A DNA stretch of 64,000 nt from Channa striata (GCA_033026295.1 CM065185.1:7564001-7628000), one strand, 5' to 3'. Counted from the stretch's first letter, positions 1 through 12,275 are shown. Notes: generated by a model not told the origin, from the sequence alone. A program made the numbers and translations.

Positions 1-2699
1 ATGCACACCAATTGTGAAGGTATCAGAAAAACCAACTGTGCAGGCAATCATCCTCATTATTAAAACAAGTGTTGGGAGGCTGACCTGACCTTCTGTGCGG
101 TGACTAACACGTTGCTGCGCTGCATGATACCAAAGAAGACATTCACTTTGAACTCAGTGGCAGCGTAGCAGTGTTAGAGGCCTGGGAATGAGTCTCATAC
201 ATGCAGCTCGATCTCTGTTTGTAGTTGTCCCCCTGTACTTCATGGGCAGTGTTTGGTCTGCTTATGAGGTGGATGCAGAGCTGGGCCTTTTCTGAGCTTT
301 GATTAATATCAGTAAATAGACCTGAGCAAATATAAGATATCTACAGTCACTAAGAAGAGGCAGCAGGGAAGACTCTTTGCTCTACTGCTGGTTTAACAGC
401 TAATGCTGTTTTCACATAGATCAGGTCAGTTGATTTTCAATAATGAAAAACATAGTAATAGACATAGGCATGTAATTATAAGATCCAAATACTTCATATT
501 ACTGACATCTATTGTGTGAAGGTCTACTATTATTTATTGCTCCTATATAAGCAGCCAAGGACAGGTGCACAGACAAATCCACACTCAAAAATGCTAAAGA
601 AAAAAAAAAAAACACTTTAGATATTAAGAAGTTGAGAACACGACACATATCTCTTTTTTATGGTTACCAGGATACCTGCGTGAGTGACCTGACACGATCT
701 CCATTTTTGTGACGATTGACAAAGGCTGATTTTAGTACTTAAAAGTAATTTTGACAATAGCTAAATAGAAAATGTAAGGATTGTTTGATTTACCATCAGT
801 GAAGTCCTGAGCTGACATGAATACAACATGTATTTGAATGATGAATCATCTTTATCTTCCCTCACAGTAAATACAAAAATCAATCATGTCACCACCTCCT
901 GTTAATCATGATCACAGACAACGCGTGCGGCCCCCTTTCCACTCAGAAAGCACGCAACGTTTTAATTAAAAATGCATCATGGCTGGTCTCATTCACACTG
1001 CACCCTGTAAGTCTCCAGATTGGCGGCATGCAGGTTTTTCATATATAAAAACCAGGGACTGGCTTGCGTTGCTAAGCAACACAAAAGAGTCAAGTGCATT
1101 TGTTTATTGGCCAATAAGAATGCAGACAAAGTTTCAAGGTTTTTGAGGTCCTGTAATAATGTCATTCACAGAAAAAAATAGAAGCGAAGATTTTCTAATA
1201 ACAACCTTTCATATATTTCAGTGGCTGTATAAATAGTGTAATGAATAAACACGTTTTTGTGGTGCACCATCATACAGCTCATAAAATGGCTGTTTGGTAA
1301 AGAAGTAAAAAGGTGGATGAAATATTGTTGGTTTCAGCTCCATACTTTACAGATTATTAAAAATATCACTCAATCTATTTTCTCGTAAGTGAAAAAGACT
1401 TCATAAAGTTATTAAACCTGACTGGCGTTGTCAGCTGTCTGGCTACATCCAAGCTATGATCAGTCTTGTTGAGCACTGTTTTGATCTGTGGACACTGCAA
1501 GGGGAAAAGCGTGATCATTTTTATGTCCAGGAAAAAGACATGTCCACCTTAACATGTCCACGTCCAGCCTTTCAGGTCTGCAAGCACTTCGCCACAGTAA
1601 CCAAATTCAAGTGTGGCCATTTATTTGTCCTGTTTTGTTTGAATTAAAAGCCAAAGCTACAATGACATCACCAGAAAAGTGTCAGAAGGTACTTGAGTGT
1701 ACAATTATTATGTCTGAACAATAAAAGTGGTTGCCAAGAGTCCAGGCAGATGGTTTTTATGTAAAAAGAAAATGGTAGAAAATAATGATGGATGTGTAAA
1801 AGGAAGTGCACAACAGGTGACAAATTGAAACAGACATATTCTCAGGAGCACAGCCCTTGTGTAACGCATGCACTCCCTCCTCCTCGTTGTTAGTACTATC
1901 TGGGCACCCAGCCTGGCATGATGGTATGCCAACTGTCTGTACTGGCACCCGTCACCAGCAGCATGCACCCTGGCACCTTGGGGGGACTCTTGGGGAGGTG
2001 GAGGCAGTCGGCAGTCAGCATGCGGCTACATGTGTGGTCAGGAGGAGCAGGAATCAGAGAACATGTCTGCTCGTCATCAAAGCAAGGCTGACATTTGATG
2101 AACAGGCACAGATCAGCCCTGTTATCAGACATAAGCTCCACCTCATGGCAGATCGTGACTGGCATTAAATATGTGAGCAGGGTCACCTCTAATATAATAT
2201 TGCTGGTGCCGATTAATTTAAAAACATAAAGTAAACCTTGACACACAGTAAACTGTAGGGATAAATAAGTCACGGTCGTAACTATGAGATCTAATGTTCA
2301 ATTTTTAACTGCAACAAGGACTGTAGGGCCACTAAGTGCTGCTCATATTTACATAAAATATAATGTTGTGCATTGTAAAACCTGGCACACTTTATGGGGT
2401 ACAACAGTTACAAAGTAATCAATAGTGATTGAGATCATACTTAGCTTAGAAAGATTGTCTAGTGCTGTAAGAAAAACAGACATTTAGGTCGTAGGATGAT
2501 AAATTATCTGCTGTGTAAGTTAGTAGTGAGTGTTCCCCTGATTTCATTGGCCTTTAAATACAGAAGCTAATCAGGAATTTGAAATAGGCAACAAAAAGGT
2601 GAGGCATCAGAACAAGAGGGTAACTTTATCCTCTGAGCCCTTCGACTTTTTCAAGTACAGCACTTGTCTTTTCCTTTAGTTAGTATAATTTCTGTTTAC
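1..2699. other. AT-rich spacer, no gene seen
   Basis: Only short random open frames occur. The one organised stretch is the palindrome pair at 1042-1117, listed separately. Confidence 0.6.
1042..1117. promoter_or_regulatory. RFX X-box plus NF-Y (CCAAT) palindrome pair beside a TATA-like motif
   Basis: Three motifs are packed together: TATATAAAA (1042-1050), the perfect palindrome GTTGCTAAGCAAC (1068-1080), which fits an RFX X-box, and the perfect palindrome TTATTGGCCAATAA (1104-1117), which holds CCAAT boxes on both strands. Read on the minus strand the order is CCAAT, X-box, TATA, as in a promoter firing toward base 1. Read on the plus strand, X-box, AGTCA half-site and ATTGG resemble the X-X2-Y module of MHC class II-type promoters. 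No adjoining gene is visible. The motif match is direct; function is inferred. Confidence 0.4.
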
Positions 2700-2885
2700 A
2701 CCGAAATATCCCAACAACTATCAGGACGATTGGCATAAAATTAGGTGCAAAAGTCCCTGATTCCCAGATGATGGGGACGGTGATGACTAATGAATTCTCC
2801 ACTTTTCCTCTATCGCCACCACAAGGTTAACATTTGTAGTTTTAACTGTAAGTTCAGCTGTCATGAATTTTGGTATCCAAGTCAT
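2700..2885. repeat. Teleost short interspersed repeat, old copy
   Basis: The segment with 'atcccaacaactatcagga' and 'cttttcctctatcgccacc' matches, from memory, a very common fish repeat that carries 'caacaactattggatggatt' and 'ttcctctagcgccaccat'. It shares its family with 49560-49900. The family name is not certain. Confidence 0.5.
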
Positions 2886-3541
2886 GTTGGCCTCAGGATT
2901 TATTCATTTACTGCCATCATAAGGGCAAAATGAGAATGTGTCTACATACACATAGCTCGCATATAATATTCAGAGTATAGCTGAGGGAAGCTTGTTGTTG
3001 TTGTCAGTTCATTTAAATTGAATCTTTTGTCTACTGGAAAAATTACTTTTTATGGTGGCATTTTATTTATGGCATTGGTATTTACCATTCAAAAAATGAA
3101 AATATTTAGGAAAGGGCCATTCACCATCTAATTCACTACAAAACAATAAAATTTGATACTTTCTGTATTTTATTTCACCATTTTACTCTGCAAATATAAA
3201 GATAGCTTCAAATTAAAGCAACACATTTGACAAAATGTGTGCAGAGTACTTGAGTCTATTCACTGTTTTGAAGCATTCTCTATAATCTGAAAGGTCAAGG
3301 AGAGACCTCTCTCAGCTCATGTAATTGTCTAAAAAGTGACATGCATGTATAATACACACATAGAACCTGCATTAATTCTGTAAATATTAACATTCTGCAT
3401 TCTAGTCCCACTATGCCATTATGTCAGCAATATAGAGCTTAAGAAATACATCTGTGGGTCATGGGGTCAGAATCTTGGGCTGTGAATTACTGTAGGTTTT
3501 TAGAATGTATGTGCTGTATGACCTCTGACCGACCTATTTAC

Positions 3542-3840
3542 CCATCCATTAGCTGTACCCACTTATCCTTGAGGGTTGCAGTTGCTGGAGCTAATCCCAG
3601 CTGACACGAGAGGAAAGACATCATACACCCTGGATAAGCTACCAGTCAATCACAAGACTCTCACTTATTGCCAAGCTAGGATCACTAGTTAACATAAACC
3701 CTGTCTTTGCATCATGGTAGGAAACAATGCAATGCATCCTTAGCAGAGAAAGGTTCAAAGAGGCTTGCAGGTTTGAACCCAGAATTTTGCAGCTGTGAGA
3801 TAACAGCTGCAACACTCCAATACTGTCATCCACAGCAAAA
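3542..3840 (+). repeat. Teleost CATCCATC-type interspersed repeat, copy 1
   Basis: It starts 'ccatccattagctgtaccc', has 'acaccctggataagctacc', and ends in a block resembling the 'cagctgtgaggcagcagtgctaacc' tail typical of this fish repeat. It is diverged. It is related to 11118-11468 and 20256-20495. Confidence 0.5.
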
Positions 3841-5149
3841 TTGTAGGGGCTAAGATATGTATCAGAAACAATGTTCAGCATAATCTGCTACATTACTCTT
3901 TTTGTTTTACTGGAAAAAAACAAGTTTTAATCATTCAATTTATGATTCATATAAACAACATAAGGAGGTGCTTATGTAATGTTGCCTTCATGTAATGTCA
4001 CAATCTGATTACATGAGCACATTGTACCTCTTACAACCATGATAGAATACATTCACCTGAACGAAGGAAATATCCACTGCAACACAAACACTGTTTCACA
4101 ATAACTGGGCAAGAACAGGATTTTTCAGCAGCTTTGTTTTACGTTCATAAAAATGTCTCAAGATTATATTTACAGAACAAAACATACTTAGGATCACAAA
4201 CAAATTTTGAGGCCTGAATATACATCACATCATATTGTTTTTGGTAAATAATAAAGACTTGAGTCTAGTTAAACACTAAAAAATGTTGGTGGATAACTTG
4301 AACTACTGAAATAGTTTGCAGCACAAACACAGCTGTATTAACTTGACATAAACATCAGTATTTTTCATATATTATAATGTAGAAAACTTGCAGTTTACAT
4401 TAAGAAACAAAACAGAAATGTGATACATGATGTTTTAGATTATTCTGCATTTTCTAAAGATGATATTAAACAGTCAAGTCTCATCAATGCCTAGACACTT
4501 CAACTGAAATCTGAGTTTACTGTGATGGTAAAAATAGCATACTGGTAAAAGGAATTTTACTTCTATATTCAACAAACTGAGGCCTACCCAGTGACACACA
4601 TAATGCACAGCAGACATGTTTTTTCCAAAAGTAACCAGCAGCACAGCCAGATATTCTAGATGAAATAAATAGCACAGGCATATAAAGTGAAATGAAGTAG
4701 AAGTAAAACAGAAGTAAGAAAGCTCTCTCTTTTAGTTTGACGTGTTGCTTACAAAAAGTATGATTTTGGAGTTTAAATGTTGCGCTATACAAGTGTGATT
4801 TAACCAAAACAAACGTCTAGCGCCATTACATCTGCTGGGCTATACAACCAGTCTCAAACCTGCTTTATTTACACTGATGAAGATGCAAGAGTCACACATG
4901 AAGATCAACTTAGAAATGAGAATCAAAAACAAAGGTGTCGTGTAATTCGTAAATGAAAGATGCCTTTGGAGGCCAAATAATTAAAGCAAAGACAAAATAA
5001 TAATATTAAAATAAAAAAGACACGGCTCTTGAATGTTGAGCACATCACCTCCCACTGGAGGAAAACTGAAATCTCTAACACTTTAACAGGTAACGACTGG
5101 TCGGGACAAAGATAAGCCGTCAGCGGAAGATAAAACTGGACAGTCACTA
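3841..5149 (-). other. Spindlin 3' UTR and downstream spacer
   Basis: No coding signal was seen. The minus strand has AATAAA at 4864-4869, about 280 nt past the spindlin stop, a plausible first poly(A) signal. The rest is AT-rich spacer. Confidence 0.4.
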
Positions 5150-5355
5150 CTAGGTGGTCTTCACCAGATCATAGACATGGATGTGAACATCATCGTCATA
5201 TTTAATGTAGTATACCGTGGGCTTTGCTGGAACCTGGTAGATGACCAGGCCCGTCCTCTTCAGACCGTTATCTGTGACATACTCCACCTGTTTACCCACA
5301 AGACTCTCTGGCTCCTCACCAGGCTTCCTGTCCGCTGGCAGCAGGTGTTTGTTCT
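5150..5355 (-). CDS. spin1-like: Spindlin coding exon 4, third repeat and stop
   Basis: The acceptor is catctag|AGAACA. It encodes the linker, the third repeat (LVGKQVEYVTDNGLKRTGL) and the family-typical end YDLVKTT before TAG at 5150-5152. Confidence 0.93.
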
Positions 5356-7723
5356 CTAGATGACAGATTAATAAAGAAAGTACAGATAAGTAAGAGATAG
5401 CAAAAATTAGAATATATAAACGAAAAAGACAACTCTTTTTTGTTCCTACGGTTCAAGTGTTCGCAAAAAACTGCGGCTTGATATATACAATTTTCTACAG
5501 TTAGAACATGCATGCCCCAGATAATACAGTTTCTTCAAGATAAGAGTAGACTCTCTGTCGCCTGAATCAAAAACAGCTCAAATACAAAATGTTTGGAAAA
5601 GGTGTGTTTTGAAATGCTTTATATGTAGATTTGTTCTTTTTTGTCCACACTTCCATAAGCGTCTAAAATATAAATATACTGTTTTTTGTGTAGCAACAAA
5701 ACAGTTGCTACCATACCCGACTCCGGTAGGACACGCAGATCTCCGTCCTTATAGTCATCCCACAGCTGGTACATGTACAGCACCGGGTCCTTCTCGTAGG
5801 TGATGTAATACCAGTGGGTCATGATGGGGGCTCGGGACAGCACCATGCCTCGCCACTCATTTTTTTCACCATCCTCCTTCTCGAACAGATGCTCCACAGC
5901 TCGACCCACCAGCTCTTCCGCCCCAGGAGGCACCTTGATCTTAATATTCACTGCAGGTAGGGCAAGATACTTTGATGAGCTTGTTAAATTTAACTTTATA
6001 GATCCCAAATGCTATTAGGATAATAAAATAGCATTATATTGCTGACAAAGCACCAATAAATCTGCCATAATCCCTGATCATCAGCTGTATTTAATATGAG
6101 TTTTACATTAGCATACATGCTTGAGGAATGTTTTGACCATAAGAAAAAAATATTCAAATTATTTCCTACAACCCAGCCTCAGGTGATCCCACTGCTATTG
6201 ATACAATTTAAAGTAATAAGCTATGACATTTTATATGATTCTCCCCTTTTGTGGTCTATTAAATAAAAGCAGTTGGTTTTATTTCAACATGCAGTTCAGC
6301 TACATTTCCACATTTGAGGAAGAAGAACTGTTCTGGCTAAAGAACAAGAACTGATTCAGAGAAAAACTCCCTCCCGAAAAAAGGCCACATAGTGAAGACC
6401 TGGGCAGTACAGTCCAGAAATCATGTGTGACAATACATTGTTAATGCAATTAAAAACAAATACTGTTACAAGACTGCACACCCTTGCAATACCAAAATAT
6501 CATAATCATCATCACGATTAATAATAGATGTCACCGCTCTTACCAACTTTCTCTGCCAACACCTGCAGGTTGGATACCCGGCTGTCTTTGAACAGCTCAA
6601 TGCCATAGACACAGTCAAAGCCATCATATTTGACCATATAGAGGGAGGTGTTGACAGTCAGGCGCTCCAGAACGGTGCCTTTCCACTTGGTCACATTGCC
6701 CTTCTCCCTCCAGGTGTGCTGAATCCTGCGGCCCAGCAGGTTGTCAGGATCCGGGCTCAGGGTTGAGGCTGAGGTCTCACTCAGCTCCCCACTGCTACGC
6801 TTCCTGTAAATGTAATGCGATTATGGTTAATATGTGCTATATACGTCTGTGTTTCTATATTAGTTGTTTATCTAGATCATAAACTGCTTGCAATTTTTTA
6901 GTTTTTTTTTTGGTGGGGGGCTTTGAAGATCTTCATGATAAAAACCATGACATCAATCAATATGTACACTCTATTAAATGCAAATGATATATGAACACAA
7001 GGGTTTAAGTCTGTTAGACATTATTGTTTGTTTAATATTGTTTGGTTTCATGCCGTCAGAGACAGGTCAATCCACTTTAAAGTGCCAGAGCTAAACCAGT
7101 GAGTCATGTGAAGTCATTTTGACTCTGACACGTTCAGTGTTTATGTTAATTCAATCAGGTGAGAGTAAGTTAACTTATTAATATTTTATGATGTATCCTA
7201 AAACCACACAGCCACTGGGCAGGCTCATCATTAAATGCTCATGTTGTGTTGACAAAAAATCTAATTTCATATTAAATTTAATAATTATTGGGCAAAAGAG
7301 GTCAGACTGAATCCAAGAGAAAAAAAAACAATGCCACAAAACAAATATGAAACCCACAAGATGGGGTTGGATTTACAAGGAATAGTGGAAGCCCTGTCAT
7401 TAATTTTAAGTCACCATGTTTGTTCCCCCCAGAGTATTAAGAGTATTTTCCTGCTTTGTCAACCTAAAAACTTAAGAAAACACTATTATACACACATATA
7501 TAATGATGCATATAAAATGTTTTTTTTATATTATCATCATTATTATTTACTATTATTATTATCATTATTATTCACATATATACTGATTTATATAAAACGT
7601 ATTATTATTATTATTATTATTATTATACACATACAAATACTGACGTATACCTTATTATACACCAATGTTAAATAAGTTTAGCCATACTTGACATCTGACC
7701 CACCTGCCCCGTTTCTTTGACAT
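5150..7723 (-). CDS. spin1-like: Spindlin-family histone reader (SPIN1-like), 4 coding exons, 239 aa
   Basis: Four minus-strand exons (7704-7723, 6544-6803, 5717-5950, 5150-5355) join in phase to 720 nt, 239 codons plus TAG. The start is the ATG at 7721-7723, giving a basic MSKKRGRKRSS amino end. Three Tudor-like Spin/Ssty repeats are visible, near residues 29-80 (LLGRRIQH), 107-158 (LVGRAVEHLFE ... YEKDPVLYMYQL) and 190-239 (LVGKQVEY ... IYQVPAKPTVYYIKYDDD). Spindlins are nuclear readers of H3K4me3 and H3R8me2a; the second repeat supplies the aromatic cage, and its W/Y-rich segment is conserved here. Intron-containing structure fits SPIN1 rather than the mammalian SPIN2-4 retrogenes. The amino end differs from the longer human SPIN1 form, so the exact paralogue (spina, spinb or spindlin-Z-like) is open. 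An acceptor near 7746 implies a noncoding first exon upstream, probably within 8417-8530. Confidence 0.93.
5717..5950 (-). CDS. spin1-like: Spindlin coding exon 3, second Tudor-like repeat
   Basis: The acceptor is ctgcag|TGAATA and the donor TCGG|GTATGG. It encodes the methyl-lysine-binding repeat with EWRGMVLSRAPIMTHWYYIT and YEKDPVLYMYQL. Confidence 0.94.
6544..6803 (-). CDS. spin1-like: Spindlin coding exon 2, first Tudor-like repeat
   Basis: The acceptor is ttacag|GAAGCG and the donor GTTG|GTAAGA. It encodes the acidic/serine linker and first Spin/Ssty repeat with YDGFDCVYGIEL. One base enters and one leaves in phase. Confidence 0.92.
7488..7655. repeat. ATT-rich imperfect minisatellite
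   Basis: ATT/ATC runs alternate with three related blocks (near 7491, 7572 and 7626) of the form acacatatata-ctgattTATAtaaaacgt. This looks like an expanded ATT tract that duplicated with its flank. It lies in spindlin intron 1. Confidence 0.55.
7704..7723 (-). CDS. spin1-like: Spindlin coding exon 1 (start codon)
   Basis: It encodes MSKKRG plus two bases of the next codon, ending CAG|GTGGGT. The short coding piece follows a likely 3' splice site (cccacag, about 7746), so the real exon also holds a little 5' UTR. Confidence 0.8.
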
Positions 7724-8503
7724 TTTTCCATAAATTCACACAACCCTGTGGGACACAAGACAAGTCAGTTAGTGAGGATGTCATGGCCAGCTGACATATG
7801 CAGGCTTCACCAACCCGACAACTAACTCCACTGATTCTAATGGTATTTATCAGTCGACGTCGAGCAGACACGTTCACGGATCCCGGCAGCTCCGCTGCCC
7901 TCAACTCAATCAAGCACAGCGATGCAAATTACCCCAAACACCCGCATTACCGGATGTAAACAACATATCTACGACATGCCCAATGCTAATGCTAACTCAT
8001 TTAGCGCCTTGCTCAGTCATACATGGACATGTTTATGAAGCGGTCTGTAAGGCTGTTAAATGTACAACTTTACCGAGGCTAGCTGAATTAATGTCGACGT
8101 GTCTGATGTCGTCGGAAACATTTAGCTACAGCGGCTCTAAAATCGGAAACAGCTAGCTTACTGGGGTTAATGAATCATTTAAGTCATTGTTTATTTTAAA
8201 GAGCAGCATTTCGGAGAATTTGGCTTCTACATTTCTACACATACGCTAGCTGAACAAAAGGAAATGCATCGCCATGTAAGCGCTGATTTTGCACCATGGC
8301 TGTGGATACTACATCTACGGAAAAAATAAGCACTGACCATGAGAAATTAACTCATATTTTTAGTGTCGTCGACAAGTTGAGTAGGTGGGAACCGGCAGAA
8401 TAAACTGTTTGCCCTACCTGATCAATAATTTCACATGTGTTTGTCTTTGCGGAGCAGATTCCACCACCTAGGCGAGATACGCGGAAACGACGCGAATTTG
8501 TGG

Positions 8504-8746
8504 ACTACACCTACCAGAAGGTGCGCACAGCTCGCAATGCACGCTGGGATTTGAAGTCGGTTTAATTTCACTTCTCGCAAAATAATCGTAAACTACTTTG
8601 GGGTCGATCGTATCCACGTGTTCACCGTGATGAGGATTTCGGTATTGTTGGAAACCTGGAAAATCACGCCAATACATTTTTATCTTTTTGGTGTTTACGA
8701 CATATGGAAGAATGCAGAGTCCCAAAAACTGCATTTCCCATCACTC
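8504..8746. promoter_or_regulatory. Spindlin promoter region with three ZNF143/THAP11-like motifs
   Basis: Three matches to the known motif ACTACAANTCCCAGAATGC are seen: 8504-8524 on plus (ACTACACCTACCAGAAGGTGC), 8533-8557 on minus (begins ACTTCAAATCCCAGCGTGCA and extends into TTGCG), and a weaker one at 8727-8746 on plus (AACTGCATTTCCCATCACTC). The stretch is locally CpG-richer than its surroundings and sits just upstream of the likely noncoding first exon of spindlin. ZNF143/THAP11 sites mark housekeeping and often bidirectional promoters. The second site is the strongest. Confidence 0.55.
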
Positions 8747-8749
8747 ACC

Positions 8750-11014
8750 ATTGATTAATTCCACATTTTCTGCCGGTCCTTGACTGATTCGAAATTACGT
8801 ATTTCTTCCTCTCACGCCACCCTGCCCAGCAGTGCTGACAGTCACAGACAGAGCTTTAAAAAGCAACTTGTTGTTCGCTAAAATGAGATTCTGAGGCAGT
8901 GACATTTAAATTCAAATTACTTTCCTTCAGTTCACACATTTTTACCAATATCAGGAAACAGTGAAATCATGTATGATACGACGTTTTGAAAAACAATTGA
9001 CCTCTAAACCAATGACAGACAACAATTTATATAGATTTTGTGTTATCCTACATTTATTTGTTACATTTTATTTGCAGCTTGCTTCATGCGTTTAGGCCAT
9101 GGGTCGTATTTTGTGCCCAAATTTGTTCCGAAACTCTGTATTTAACACATTTTTAAAATACATTATAAATGTACCACAGGAGGCACCATGTTAATTTTAT
9201 GAGAACTATTTTTTACCATTAAATGCAAAATGAGTACGGTCCTTTTAAACTGTTTGTTTCTACCACAAGATGTCACACTAGACACAAACTCTCTGCCACT
9301 GGCTCGTTGCCTTGTGTAAATGATGGACCAACCAGTGTGGAGAGTGAATGAGGCTGTAACCTTGGGTGCCTGTCTGACAGCTTTTTCAGGCTCTTGGTTT
9401 TATCTTGTGCCAAACCACCTGTATGTGTGTGACTCACCTGTGATCTGGTGGTGAATAAAGCCATGCCTTAACGGCTAAAACAGTGAACAGTGTAAACATG
9501 TAACTTAATGAAAATAAAACAGTTTCTATTACTGTTTATTTAAAATATTTATGTATGTTGCTCCTACATTTGTGTATAATTCCAGTACTTTGACATATAA
9601 ATGACCATTTAACATTCTAACTTGGGGACCAAAAAAGAAAATAGTTCTTTCCTTCAAAATAAGTATCTTAGTAATAATGTGTGTAACGTACAATAATGAA
9701 AAGGAAATACAGAAATAACTGTTGATGTGTTTTTTCGTGTGTCAGCCTGGGAGTTCACATATATAAAATAAAACTGAACGTATAGTGAGTATTATATATG
9801 TAATCTTTGATTCAATACCCCAAATTAATAATTCTGTAATGTGACGGCTTTACAGCTGGAATCTTCTGTTGAATATAATAAAAAACATATGATAAATTTT
9901 AAAAACTGCTTTGAATCCACTTTTTGTAATGATAGGAGGCACGTTAAGCTAAATTCATTTTCATGTGCTTTAACCACATCGACAGTCATTCTCCTCTATT
10001 AGGTATTTTACTCCACTGTGTTTATAAAACTGTTACCTCTCATCCAGCTATTAATTAGTTTTACCCACAGAGACATTTCTCTGTCTTCCATTAGAGTCTG
10101 TGGCGGTCTAAGTGGTTACAGCGTCAGTTCGTTCTTTCTACTAATGAAATGGTCGAATGTGTGTGTGGATTTAAACAGTTTGATCACATTTCATATAAGT
10201 TTGTGAGTTTGTTGCAGACGGAATTGCTGCGAGGTGTGAGTCAGTGTTGGTTCACTACAAAGCTGACAGCCTTCGTGAGAAAGCCAGTGTTGAATCGACA
10301 CAAAGCTGTCCGGCATCCAAGGTTGCCTCCTCTTGTCCTTGGTGTTGTCACAGCAACAGAAAAGGCCTGGATGTTGGAGAAACGGGCTTGCTTTGCTTTT
10401 TTGTGTTTTGTTTTGGTCCCAAGATGCTCTACAGCAGGCGTTTCAAAAATCCACGGAGGTCACTCAGATTTCAGGGCAAAAGGAAATATAGCGGCAGGCT
10501 GCTACTCAGCAAAATCTCAGTATTTACATTTAAACAAAATGCATTGCTGTTCCACAAACGCAAAGCCTGACAATATGAATCTTTATGAGTACTTGTCTGT
10601 CTAACTGTCATTTTTCACTCCTCCCCTTGCAGGTTTCTTCGCTGTTGCCATCTAAGGAGGGGGCCCACAGCGACCCTCTCCTCTGGGACACCATGAGAAT
10701 ACCGCTTCCAAAAATAGAGGTCTCCTCCTTTCCTTCCCTCCTGCTCTTTGCAGGTATCTGTCTCCTCACACATCATCGCAACACTCCTGCTGACAAATGC
10801 TGTTGATGATTTTTGTCAAGTATTGCAGGGAGATTTCAAAGCAGAGTGTTAAAGTCAATCCAAGGTTAGTGTGTGTGTGTGTTTGTGTGTCCACTGATTA
10901 GATGTCTCTATTATTAGCAACATCCCTATGCAACATGAACTTTGGGAGCTTTAAAGGGATGGGGTTTCATGGTGGTATCATGCATGTCTGGAGATGAAGG
11001 AAACTTGACTGTGA

Positions 11015-11047
<33 letters not shown>

Positions 11048-11117
11048 ATGCACGCGTGTGTGTGTCTGTATTCTGTCAGGATCACAGCTCATCCTCTGAA
11101 GACAATGTGGCAAATAA
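8750..11117. other. Intergenic spacer, no gene seen
   Basis: AT-rich DNA without splice-supported open frames. A (GT)n tract lies at 11017-11046. An open frame of 151 codons at 10149-10604 has no recognisable domain and overlaps another random frame, so I do not call it. Confidence 0.5.
11017..11046. repeat. (GT)n microsatellite
   Basis: About 15 dinucleotide units, directly visible. Confidence 0.95.
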
Positions 11118-11468
11118 ACATCCATCCATCCCTTCTTTACATTATCTTTAAGCACGTATCCTAGGGGAGCTGGAGCCAGCTGTCATTGGATGAGAAGTGG
11201 GGTACACTCTGGACAGGACACAAGTCTATTTCATGTGAGACACACACAGACAGACAACCATTCACATTCACACCTACGGCCAGTTTAGAGCCACCATTTA
11301 ACCTAACATGCATTTCTTTGGACTGTGGTGGGAAACCGGAGGACCCATGGAAAACAGGGGAGAACAGTCAAACTCCACATGGAAATGGTGCATCTGGCAG
11401 GTGCCATAAAACCAGGAACCTTGTAGCTGTAAGGTAGCAGTGTTAACAATTTCACCATTGTGCTGCCC
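11118..11468 (+). repeat. Teleost CATCCATC-type interspersed repeat, copy 2
   Basis: It contains 'acatccatccatccc', 'gacagacaaccattcacatt', 'ttggactgtggtgggaaacc' and ends 'ccattgtgctgccc'. These blocks define a repeat seen in most fish genomes, probably the 3' part of a LINE-type element. This is the best preserved of three copies in the window. Confidence 0.7.
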
Positions 11469-11559
11469 GTACACACTATAATGCAGTCGCAAAAAGATTT
11501 TATGTATTTATTTGTGGTTAGTTATGAAATCTGCTATGAGGGAAATTTAGAAAATGACA

Positions 11560-12275
11560 ACTAATTGCAGTATTTACTAAAACAGCAGCTTCCACGTTTC
11601 CAACGGTGGAAAATACAATATTTATACATTTCTTTCTCTGAGCAACACAGAGAGACTGTTTTATGCTTTTTATCCAGCAGACCGGACATTTGTATTACTC
11701 CTATCTGGTCTACTGGAAAGGACCAGCAAGAAAATCACATTACACCTGTTTTAAACTTCTTACATTTGTTTACTGTCAATTTCCATATTCATTTAATTTT
11801 TTTAAAGTTTTATAGTCCAACTTACATGTCTAAGGTGCTTACCTCTCACCATGTTTCAGTGTTTTAGTGGTTTTAAAATGCAGGACAAAAAAATGTGATG
11901 AGGCAGTTTTAAGCTTTTATGTTGGACATTCAGTTGATTTTTCTAAATGCAAATGTCAGACCCTACCTGGATTTAGATTTTTTTGTCCATTATTTACTAG
12001 TTTATCAATTTATATTAGTGTAGTTATCATTTCTATTTTTCTCATTGTTTTATCTAATTGTCAAATTTAGATTTTGTCAGCTTTATTAATTATCGTTTTA
12101 ACCTATTATTATCAATATTTATTGGATTTTATAATTTTTTCTCATGTGCATTAGTCTAAAATCCGTTTTCATCATTCAATCTCATTGTGACCTTGTGGGC
12201 TATTTGTAATGCACTTTGAATTGCATGAACCTGCATGAAAAGGTGCTGGACAAATGAACTTCGATGGATTTATTG
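11560..12275 (+). mobile_element. Decayed LINE (L2/CR1-type), 3' end
   Basis: At about 11720-11870 the plus strand encodes HITPVLNFLHLFTVNFHIHL followed by SPTYMSKVL, which resembles the C-terminal HITPVLxxLHWLPV...FKILLL...APxYLSDLL block of fish LINE reverse transcriptases. A 3' tail follows, 'gtaatgcactttgaattgc' near 12205 and 'gaaaaggtgctggacaaatg' near 12236, like the usual LINE end 'gcactttgaattgcctt...gtgctatacaaataaa'. Upstream domains are absent (5' truncation) and stops interrupt it. Dead copy. Confidence 0.65.

Noticed and set aside
10090..10125. tRNA-like string 'gtggcggtctaagtggttac'
   Set aside because: It resembles an A-box but no matching B-box, anticodon arm or acceptor stem follows.
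10149..10604. 151-codon plus-strand frame
   Set aside because: No recognisable domain, a second overlapping frame of similar size, and no supporting splice sites.
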